Below, in pieces: positions 41,457 to 49,236 of a stretch of 64,000 nucleotides of DNA (positions are counted from its first letter, which is position 1; each line of letters starts with the position of its first letter). The stretch is from an uncultured Clostridia bacterium (GTDB lineage Bacteria > Bacillota > Clostridia > Christensenellales > Borkfalkiaceae), in contig CAKNQN010000003.1 of assembly GCA_930990665.1 (NCBI GenBank), forward strand, positions 1 through 64,000. The letters are read 5' to 3'. The notes beneath the pieces were generated by a model, which did no database searches, was not told where the DNA came from, and saw only the letters and a list, made by a program, of their open reading frames with translations. Both the position numbers and the translations under genes were made by a program.

Positions 41457-43001
41457 ATGAAATACACCATCGAACCTTCACAGAAAAGCACCGTGAAGAT
41501 CACCATGACCTTCGACAAGCAGGAATGGAACGACGCGAACATGAAGGCCTACCAGCAGACCAAAGGCAAGTATTTTGTCAACGGGTTCCGCAAGGGCAAG
41601 GCTCCCAAACACGTGATCGAGCTCAACTACGGCAAGGGCGTCTTCTATGAAGATGCGCTCAACAACCTCTATGCCGATCACTATTTCGACATTCTCGACA
41701 AGGAGAAGGAGAACTATACCGTCGTCGGCCAACCCGAGCTCTCCGTCGAGGACATCAGCGACGAAGGCGCCGTGCTCAGCGCGACCGCGCCCGTCAAGCC
41801 GGACGTGAAACTGGGCGCCTACAAGGGTATAAACATCAAAAAAGTGGAGTATAATGTAAAAGATTCGGATGTGGACGCCGAACTCAAACGCCTGCAGGAA
41901 CGCAACTCCCGCCTCGTCGACGTGGAGGGCCGCGCCGCCGAGAACGGCGACACCGCCACCATCGATTTCTCGGGCAGCGTGAACGGCGAAAAGTTCGAGG
42001 GCGGCACGTCGGAAAACTACGCGCTGGTCCTGGGCAGCGGTTCCTTCATCCCCGGCTTCGAAGAACAGGTCGTCGGCATGAAGGTGGGCGAGGAAAAGGA
42101 CGTCAACGTCAAGTTCCCCGATGACTACCACGCCGAAGAGCTCAAAGGCAAGGACGCCGTCTTTGCCGTCAAACTGAACAAACTGCAGAAAAAAGAGCTG
42201 CCCGAAGTGAACGACGAGTTCATCAAGGACGCTGCCGGCGCAGAGAGCGTGGAAGAATATAAAAAGCAGACGCGCGAACGGCTGGAAAAACAGGCTGCTG
42301 ACCGCGCCAACGCCGAGACGGAAAACAACATCGTGCGCGCCATCACCGAAACCGCCGAGGTGGAGATCCCCGACGCGATGATCGAAAGCCAGATGGACCA
42401 GATGGTGCAGAATGCCGAATATCGCCTGGGTATGCAGTACGGCGGCATGAAACTTGCCGACTACCTCAAATACATGGGCTCAAACATGCACGACTTCCGC
42501 GAAGGATACCGCGCACAGGCCGCCGACACGGTGAAGAGCCAGCTGGTCATCGACAAGATCATCCGCACCGAAAACATCAAGGCGGAAGATGCCGAGATCG
42601 ACGCAAAACTCGAGGAATTCGCCAAAGCCGCGAACAAGACCCTCGAAGAGTACAAAAAAGACGTGACCGATTCGCAGCGCGAATACATCGCCAACGACAT
42701 CGTCATCAACAAACTCTTTGATTTCCTCAAAGAAAACAACAACCTGACCGCCGAAGCGGGGGAAAAACCCGCGAAAAAGACGGCCGCCAAGAAAGCGGAC
42801 GGCGAAGCAAAACCCGCTGCCAAAAAGACGGCCGCCAAGAAAGCCGAAGGCGAGGAAAAACCCGCCGCCAAAAAGACGGCCGCCAAGAAAGCCGAAGGCG
42901 AGGAAAAACCCGCTGCCAAAAAGACGGCTGCCAAGAAGGCGGACGGCGAAGCAAAACCCGCCGCAAAGAAGACGGCTGCCAAGAAGGCGGACAAAGAGTA
43001 A
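41457..43001 (+). CDS. tig: Trigger factor with lysine/alanine-rich C-terminal tail
   Basis: This 514-aa ribosome-bound chaperone has the N-terminal ribosome-binding domain (signature GFRKGKAPKHVIE near 43-55), a PPIase FKBP domain (about 150-240) and the C-terminal chaperone domain to about 430. After that comes a 78-residue tail of five near-identical KPAAKKTAAKKA(D/E)GE units (437-514), like bacterial histone-H1-type proteins and absent from ordinary trigger factor. AGGAG lies 7 nt before ATG 41457. It precedes clpP and clpX, the standard tig-clpP-clpX order. Confidence 0.95.
   Translation: MKYTIEPSQKSTVKITMTFDKQEWNDANMKAYQQTKGKYFVNGFRKGKAPKHVIELNYGKGVFYEDALNNLYADHYFDILDKEKENYTVVGQPELSVEDISDEGAVLSATAPVKPDVKLGAYKGINIKKVEYNVKDSDVDAELKRLQERNSRLVDVEGRAAENGDTATIDFSGSVNGEKFEGGTSENYALVLGSGSFIPGFEEQVVGMKVGEEKDVNVKFPDDYHAEELKGKDAVFAVKLNKLQKKELPEVNDEFIKDAAGAESVEEYKKQTRERLEKQAADRANAETENNIVRAITETAEVEIPDAMIESQMDQMVQNAEYRLGMQYGGMKLADYLKYMGSNMHDFREGYRAQAADTVKSQLVIDKIIRTENIKAEDAEIDAKLEEFAKAANKTLEEYKKDVTDSQREYIANDIVINKLFDFLKENNNLTAEAGEKPAKKTAAKKADGEAKPAAKKTAAKKAEGEEKPAAKKTAAKKAEGEEKPAAKKTAAKKADGEAKPAAKKTAAKKADKE
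42765..42998 (+). repeat. 48-bp coding repeat in tig
   Basis: Five in-frame units, each mostly 16 codons, encode the KPAAKKTAAKKA tail. The DNA copies are nearly identical, which favours copy-number change by slippage. Confidence 0.8.
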
Positions 43002-43052
43002 GTCCCCTGCCCTGCAGGGAATCAAAAAAAACCAACTGAGGTCTTTGCATTT

Positions 43053-43649
43053 ATGGACGACATCAAAATGAACCTGATCCCGATGGTCGTGGAGCAATCC
43101 AACCGCGGCGAACGCTCGTACGATATCTATTCGCGGCTTTTGGAAGACCGCATCATCTTTCTGACGGGCGAGATCAACGACGCGGTGGCGAACACCGTCG
43201 TGGCGCAGCTGATCTACCTGGAAGCCAAGGACATGAACAAGGACATCAGCCTGTACATCAACAGTCCGGGCGGAAGCGTATCGGCGGGGCTGGCCATCTA
43301 CGACACCATGCAGTACATCCACTGCGACGTGTCCACCATCTGCATCGGGCTGGCTGCGAGCATGGGCGCATTCCTGCTTTCCAGCGGCACGCGCGGCAAG
43401 CGCTACGCGCTGCCCAACAGCGAGATCATGATCCACCAGCCGCTCGGGGGCGCACAGGGCCAGGCCAGCGACATCAAGATTCAGGCGGAACACATCCTGA
43501 AGATCCGCGATAAAATGAACCGCATCCTCTCGCAGAACACCTGCAAGAGCATTGCCGAGATCGAACGAGATACCGACCGCGATAACTATCTTTCCGCCGA
43601 AGAGGCAGAAAATTACGGACTGATTGACAAAGTTTTCTATACGCGGTAA
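43053..43649 (+). CDS. clpP: ATP-dependent Clp protease proteolytic subunit
   Basis: This 198-aa serine peptidase forms the tetradecameric barrel fed by ClpX. The catalytic triad is visible: Ser103 in AASMGAF, His128 in MIHQPLGG and an Asp in ERDTDRD (173-177). The N-terminus (about 12 residues) may be a short propeptide. It lies between tig and clpX, with a terminator-like hairpin after it, so clpX may be expressed in part separately. Confidence 0.97.
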   Translation: MDDIKMNLIPMVVEQSNRGERSYDIYSRLLEDRIIFLTGEINDAVANTVVAQLIYLEAKDMNKDISLYINSPGGSVSAGLAIYDTMQYIHCDVSTICIGLAASMGAFLLSSGTRGKRYALPNSEIMIHQPLGGAQGQASDIKIQAEHILKIRDKMNRILSQNTCKSIAEIERDTDRDNYLSAEEAENYGLIDKVFYTR

Positions 43650-43664
43650 AAAAACCGATCAGCG

Positions 43665-43705
43665 AAAGAGGGCGGCGCCGGGCGAAGGCAAGGTTTGCCC
43701 TCTTT
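43665..43705 (+). terminator. Terminator between clpP and clpX
   Basis: A 9-bp stem AAAGAGGGC/GCCCTCTTT with a long loop and a run of T (43703-43708); readthrough into clpX is likely partial. Confidence 0.6.
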
Positions 43706-43758
43706 TTTAGACTTTTGATCCCGCTTTCGCGCGCTGCGGCGCGCAAAAAGGAGTTTCT

Positions 43759-44973
<1,215 letters not shown>

Positions 44974-45022
44974 CGCACATTTTTGCGCAGCCGTGCGCAC
45001 GCACAACAGCAATAAACAAAGA

Positions 45023-45052
45023 GCGCCGCGGAAACAGACGTTTCCGCGGCGC
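45023..45052 (+). terminator. clpX terminator
   Basis: A perfect 13-bp stem GCGCCGCGGAAAC and complement, loop AGAC, followed by T7. Confidence 0.88.
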
Positions 45053-45172
45053 CGTTTTTTTATGCCGCTTTTATTTGTTTGGCCTGCGCCGCACCGCGGA
45101 GCGGGGGGAACGGAAAGCGAAAGCCGCGCGCGGCAAGCGATAAACCGCTTTGCGCAATTTTCCGCTATTTTC

Positions 45173-45201
45173 TTGACAGGCGCGGCGGGCGGGCCTATAA
45201 T
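45173..45201 (+). promoter_or_regulatory. Promoter of pentapeptide gene, leaderless type
   Basis: Perfect consensus: TTGACA (45173-45178), 17 bp, TATAAT (45196-45201). ATG 45209 lies 7 nt after the -10 box, so the mRNA probably begins at the start codon. Confidence 0.7.
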
Positions 45202-45208
45202 GGTAGGC

Positions 45209-45841
45209 ATGAAGATTTTATCGCCCGAATTCCCCTCTCCCCTCACCCGATACGAAAACAACGCGCCCGTTTTGGAAAACTTTACGGAAAACGCCGCCTT
45301 TTCCGCCTGCGATTTTACGCGCGCCGCACTCGCGGATGCGGAATTTTCGCACGTGAAATTCAGCGGCTGCAAATTTGTTTCCGCCGATTTGCGCCGCGCC
45401 GATTTTTGCGACGCGGTGTTTGAAAACTGCGATTTTTCCGGCGCGATCCTGCGCGGAGCGGCGCTGCGCCGCGCGCGGCTGGAGGGATGCAAGGGCATGG
45501 GCGCCGACTTTTCCGAAGGGTATTTTGCCGATACGGTTGCCGGAAAATGCAACTTTTCGTACGCGAATTTCGGCGGAACCAAGTTCAAAGCGGTGCGGTT
45601 TGCAAACTGCAATTTTTCCGATTGCTCCCTTTCCGGCTGCACGCTGAAAGGTTTGGAAATACAGGCATCGGATCTTTTGCGCGCGGAACTGTACGGCACG
45701 CTGTTCAAGGGCGTTGACCTTTCGGACTGCGCGCTCGAAGGCGTTACCCTCTCGCAGGACCTGCGCGAACTGCGCGGCGCCACGGTGAGCGCCCTGCACG
45801 CGGCGGGATTTTTGCGCGCGCTGGGCATCCACGTGCGCTGA
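45209..45841 (+). CDS. Pentapeptide repeat protein
   Basis: This 210-aa protein is built of A(D/N)Lxx/CxF-type pentapeptide repeats from about residue 30 to 185, predicted to form a right-handed quadrilateral beta helix. Many units have Cys at the central position (FSGCKF, FENCDF, FANCNF). A non-repeat N-terminal cap and a C-terminal helix close it. Pentapeptide proteins include DNA-mimic gyrase protectors (Qnr), but the Cys-rich units and lack of a Qnr loop make that unproven. No operon partner. Confidence 0.88.
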   Translation: MKILSPEFPSPLTRYENNAPVLENFTENAAFSACDFTRAALADAEFSHVKFSGCKFVSADLRRADFCDAVFENCDFSGAILRGAALRRARLEGCKGMGADFSEGYFADTVAGKCNFSYANFGGTKFKAVRFANCNFSDCSLSGCTLKGLEIQASDLLRAELYGTLFKGVDLSDCALEGVTLSQDLRELRGATVSALHAAGFLRALGIHVR

Positions 45842-46001
45842 AAAAACGCTTTGCCGCCAACCGCATTGCCTCCTCCCGGCATTGCCCTGCCGATTGCCGC
45901 CGCCAAACAATGCGGCTGTTTCACCGCCGGCCGAGCCGGCGCTGTTTATCGTACACCGAAAGCCGCGGGCGCACTGAACGGCGCATTTTTTCACCAGATC
46001 A

Positions 46002-46038
46002 AAAAAGAGAGAAGATTTTTCGAATCTTCTCTCTTTTT
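46002..46038. terminator. Bidirectional terminator
   Basis: A perfect 16-bp stem AAAAAGAGAGAAGATT/AATCTTCTCTCTTTTT between the convergent pentapeptide and TIGR04076 genes. Confidence 0.85.
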
Positions 46039-46065
46039 ATTATGGCTCAATAAATTGGCAACCGA

Positions 46066-46380
46066 TCATTCTGCTTCCGCATCCATTGCTTCCAGCAAGA
46101 AACTTACGGGGCGGAACCCGTCGTTGCAGGAAATCATTGCCGATTTTTTATTCTTCATCCAACCGTCGTAAAAATTCTCGCCGCCGTGCGCAAGCGCCAT
46201 TACAAAAGCGGATATGCTTTCCCAGGCGCTGTCGCAAAAATTTTGCGGCTTGTTCCAGCCGTTGGCGATAAATATTTGTCCTTCCCTCATATCGCAAGCG
46301 TGCGAAATCGGATTTTCGTACTTTTCGATCAGGTCTTTGTAGCACGCCGTTTTCATAACGGTAATTTTCACTTTTTTCAT
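46066..46380 (-). CDS. TIGR04076 family protein
   Basis: This 104-aa protein matches the TIGR04076 family: KVKITVMKTACYKDL at the start, a EGQIFIANGW-x-KP motif, FCDSAWESI, ALAHGGENF and a closing CNDGFRPVSF strand. The family has no known function. I chose ATG 46380, which has GGAGG 6 nt upstream; an upstream in-frame extension reads through the promoter and is rejected. Confidence 0.85.
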   Translation of the reverse strand: MKKVKITVMKTACYKDLIEKYENPISHACDMREGQIFIANGWNKPQNFCDSAWESISAFVMALAHGGENFYDGWMKNKKSAMISCNDGFRPVSFLLEAMDAEAE

Positions 46381-46416
46381 TATACGCCTCCCCGAAATCG
46401 CTGCTCTTTTTCCCTT

Positions 46417-46445
46417 ATTATATAACAAATAGCGAAAAAAGTAAA
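46417..46445 (-). promoter_or_regulatory. Promoter of TIGR04076 gene
   Basis: TTTACT (46440-46445), 17 bp, TATAAT (46417-46422). Confidence 0.55.
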
Positions 46446-46453
46446 ATAAATAA

Positions 46454-46485
46454 GCGCACTGCCTTGCTTGCAAGGTATAGTGCGC
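46454..46485 (-). terminator. Terminator of purA-NYN-small protein operon
   Basis: A two-part stem, GCGCACT/AGTGCGC plus CCTTGC/GCAAGG with a small bulge, followed by a T-rich stretch on the minus strand. Confidence 0.6.
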
Positions 46486-46562
46486 TATACTTATTTCTGT
46501 TTCTGTGGTAAAATCCCTATGGGAATTGCCGTAAAGCCGCGGCCACTTCGATAGAAGGCGTA

Positions 46563-46748
46563 TCACCAGTCCTGCTTTTTCAGAGAACTGCTCTTTACGT
46601 CGTCATAATATTCAAAATATTTTTCTTTGAAAGTCTTTTTCCCGCCCTGCTCGCGCAGAAGTTTTTCCAGCTCCTGCGGGGTGAAGTCGGACAAATCCGC
46701 CTCCCCGTCGTACTGCGAAAAAAGTTTATAAAGATCTGCCTCGGACAT
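46563..46748 (-). CDS. Small acidic protein, 61 aa
   Basis: I do not recognise this family. The protein is short, charged and predicted helical (MSEADLYKLFSQYDGE; LEKLLREQGGKK), without membrane segments. A strong GGAGG site precedes ATG 46748, and it lies 32 bp after the NYN/OST-HTH gene on the same strand, which supports real translation and a shared transcript. Confidence 0.65.
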   Translation of the reverse strand: MSEADLYKLFSQYDGEADLSDFTPQELEKLLREQGGKKTFKEKYFEYYDDVKSSSLKKQDW

Positions 46749-46780
46749 ATCCGCTCCCTCCGGGCTTCGGACCCGCTATT

Positions 46781-47551
46781 TCAGCGCTTCGGGCTGCGCA
46801 CGAGATACCAGCTGGTGCCGTCTGCCTCCGTGCCCGCCGTGTAGCGTTTGAGACAGGGCAGAAGTTTTTCCATCAGCTTTTTGAAGGAATTACAACCAAA
46901 GTTTTTGGGAATAAAGTCGGAATATTTCTGCTTCATCTCGGAAGAGATGAGCGAATAGAACGCCTTGCCGTTGTTGTCGATGAGCCTATCGATGATGTTG
47001 TGAAGATCGCTCTTGCGCTTGGAATCGATCAGCTCCGGCTCCTTCGGCGCGGGCGGAGGGGTCTGCTGCGGCGCCTTCGCCTTGCGCGCCTGTCTGCCGG
47101 CAGGCTTCGGCTCCTCCTCTTCCCCGTCGTCAAAGTACAGAAATTCGTTGAACGCGTTCACAAAACTCTGGTTCACGTTGCGCCCGCCCATGCCGATGAC
47201 CACTTTGTCGCGCTCGCGCAGTTCGCGCACCAGCCGGGTATAGTCGGAATCGCCCGCCGCAATGAAAAATACGTCTACGTCCTTTTCAAAGAGAATGACC
47301 AACGCCTGGATGATAAGCGCGATGTCGATCGTATTTTTGCGGGGAGAAACTTCAAACTGCTGTTCCGCCGTCATCGAATAGCGGTTGACCTCTTCCTTCC
47401 AGCCCTTGACGGAAGCCTTCGACCAGTCGGCAAAGATGCGCTTGATGAACACGTTGCCGTAGTTGGATGCCTCGTCAAACACCTGTTTGGCGTGCTGCGC
47501 CCCCACGTTTTCCGCGTCGATCAGAACAGCTACGTTGTTGATCTTTTCCAT
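46781..47551 (-). CDS. NYN domain ribonuclease with OST-HTH/LOTUS domain
   Basis: This 256-aa protein has an N-terminal NYN (PIN-like) nuclease domain (1-145) with acidic residues in VAVLIDAENVG, TIDIALIIQA and FFIAAGDSDYTRLV, a proline/lysine-rich linker (155-180) and a C-terminal OST-HTH/LOTUS domain (about 185-250), a likely RNA-binding module. Such LabA/DUF88 proteins are thought to cut structured RNA. It follows purA by 24 bp and precedes a 61-aa protein. A GGGGAG site precedes ATG 47551. Confidence 0.87.
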   Translation of the reverse strand: MEKINNVAVLIDAENVGAQHAKQVFDEASNYGNVFIKRIFADWSKASVKGWKEEVNRYSMTAEQQFEVSPRKNTIDIALIIQALVILFEKDVDVFFIAAGDSDYTRLVRELRERDKVVIGMGGRNVNQSFVNAFNEFLYFDDGEEEEPKPAGRQARKAKAPQQTPPPAPKEPELIDSKRKSDLHNIIDRLIDNNGKAFYSLISSEMKQKYSDFIPKNFGCNSFKKLMEKLLPCLKRYTAGTEADGTSWYLVRSPKR

Positions 47552-47575
47552 GAAACTCTCCCCCCGTTCGCCCGT

Positions 47576-48847
47576 TTACAGCTCGACGTACGCATCCCGC
47601 TCCGCGCCTACGGATACATACCGCACGCGGCATTCGCAGGCTTTCTCGATAAAGCGGATGTAGTCGATTGCCTCCTGCGGGAGATCGGCGGCGCGGCGGC
47701 ACTTGGAAATGTCGCAGTTCCAGCCCTTGAGCTTCTTGAACACAGGTTTGCAGTCTTCCAGCACGTTGGGGAAAGGAAATTCCGTCAAAATCTTGCCGTC
47801 CAGCTCGTACCCGACGCAGACTTCCAGCTCTTCATAGCCGGAAAGGATGTCCAGCTTTGTGAGCGCGATCTCGTCTGCACCCTGGCAGCGCACGCCGTAT
47901 TTCGAAGCGACCGCATCGAAGGGTCCCACGCGGCGGGGACGGCCGGTGGCTGCCCCGTATTCGCCGCCCGCCGTGCGCAGTTTTTCCGCCTTTTCGCCGA
48001 AATACTCCGCCGTGAACGGGCCCTCGCCCACGCAGGAAGAATACGCCTTCATGATGCCGATCGTCTTGTCCATTTTCAGGTTGGGAACGCCCGCACCGAT
48101 GGGGCCGTATGCCGCCAGATTGTTGGATGAGGAGGTATAGGGATAAATGCCGTAGTCGATGTCGCGCAGGGCGCCCAGCTGCGCCTCGAGCATGATATTT
48201 TTGCCCGCTTTGTGCGCCTCGTTCAGATACAGGCCCACGTCGCAGATGTACTCTTTGAGCGGTTCGCCGTAGGTGCGGAAGTATTCAAACATCTCCTCCA
48301 CCGTGACGGGCTTTGCGCCGTATGCACCCACGAGGGTGAGATTTTTCCATTCCACGATGTCCGGCAGACGCTTTTTCAGGCGTTCGGGATCGAGCAGTTC
48401 ACCCATGCGGAAGGCCTTTTTCAGATATTTGTCGGCGTAGACGGGCGCAATGCCGCGCTTGGTGGAACCGAATTTTTTATCGGCCAGGCGCTCTTCTTCC
48501 AGACAGTCCTGCGCCACGTTGTACGGCATCGTGATGACCGCACGGTCGGAAATTTTCAGATTTTCGGGCGTGATGCGGATGCCAGCCTCGCGCAGACGCG
48601 CCATCTCCCCCGCCAGGTGACGGATGTCCACGACCATGCCAGGGCCCATCACGCACACCACCCCTTCGCGCAAAATGCCCGAAGGCAGGAGATTGAGTAT
48701 GAATTTGCCGCGCTCGTTGATAACGGTGTGCCCGGCATTGTTGCCGCCCTGATAACGGCAGACAATATCGAAGTCTTTGGAAAGAAGGTCGACCATTCTT
48801 CCCTTGCCTTCGTCTCCCCAGTTGATACCGACGATCGCAGTAAGCAT
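47576..48847 (-). CDS. purA: Adenylosuccinate synthetase
   Basis: This 423-aa enzyme joins aspartate to IMP with GTP in AMP synthesis. It starts with the signature IVGINWGDEGKGRMVD, has QGGNNAGHTV, the GTTxRG-like region (KRGIAPVYADK, a variant) and the C-terminal IGVGxxR-type end (RYVSVGAERD). GAGG lies 9 nt before ATG 48847. The leader carries a 7-bp hairpin (TGCGGAA/TTCCGCA). It heads a transcript with the NYN and 61-aa genes. Confidence 0.95.
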   Translation of the reverse strand: MLTAIVGINWGDEGKGRMVDLLSKDFDIVCRYQGGNNAGHTVINERGKFILNLLPSGILREGVVCVMGPGMVVDIRHLAGEMARLREAGIRITPENLKISDRAVITMPYNVAQDCLEEERLADKKFGSTKRGIAPVYADKYLKKAFRMGELLDPERLKKRLPDIVEWKNLTLVGAYGAKPVTVEEMFEYFRTYGEPLKEYICDVGLYLNEAHKAGKNIMLEAQLGALRDIDYGIYPYTSSSNNLAAYGPIGAGVPNLKMDKTIGIMKAYSSCVGEGPFTAEYFGEKAEKLRTAGGEYGAATGRPRRVGPFDAVASKYGVRCQGADEIALTKLDILSGYEELEVCVGYELDGKILTEFPFPNVLEDCKPVFKKLKGWNCDISKCRRAADLPQEAIDYIRFIEKACECRVRYVSVGAERDAYVEL

Positions 48848-49088
48848 TTGACATTTCCTCGCATTTTTCGAATTTGCGGAAAGTTCCGCACAAAATCACA
48901 TTGTATATTATAACGCATTTTCGCGGAATTGAAAAGCATATTTGCGGCGAAACGCACTTTTTTCTTCCCGCAGCCGCCGCACGCCCCCCTTTGCAACGAT
49001 AAAAGCGCGCCGAAAATCTCTGGCCCGAAAGCGGATACTTTGCGCCGCAGCCCGATGATAAGAGCCCCACAAAAGGCGACGCGGGCCG

Positions 49089-49214
49089 GCACAGAAAAAC
49101 GCCGCGCCCGCAGAAATTGCGGAAAGCCGCGCACAGAAAAACGCCGCGCCCGCAGAAATTGCGGAAAGCCGCGTACAGAAAAACGCCGCGCCCGCAGAAA
49201 TTGCGGGCGCGGCG
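49089..49214. repeat. Tandem repeat, exact 42-bp period, three copies
   Basis: Units start at 49089, 49131 and 49173, each containing AGAAAAACGCCGCGCCCGCA. The third unit becomes the terminator of the glycolipid gene; the first two are copies with an altered 3' arm. The rest of 48848-49236 has the purA promoter region and no gene. Confidence 0.85.
49184..49214 (-). terminator. Terminator of the fusion glycosyltransferase gene
   Basis: A perfect 12-bp stem CGCCGCGCCCGC and complement, followed by T5 on the minus strand. Confidence 0.85.
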
Positions 49215-49236
49215 CAAGCGGCCGAAGAGCCGAAAA

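Noticed and set aside
42461..42994. Antisense frame rich in Ala/Phe repeats opposite the tig tail
   Set aside because: It is the reverse complement of the KPAAKKTAAKKA coding repeat, not an independent protein.
49089..49214. 42-bp repeats considered as a CRISPR array
   Set aside because: The units are directly adjacent with no unique spacers, and there are no cas genes.
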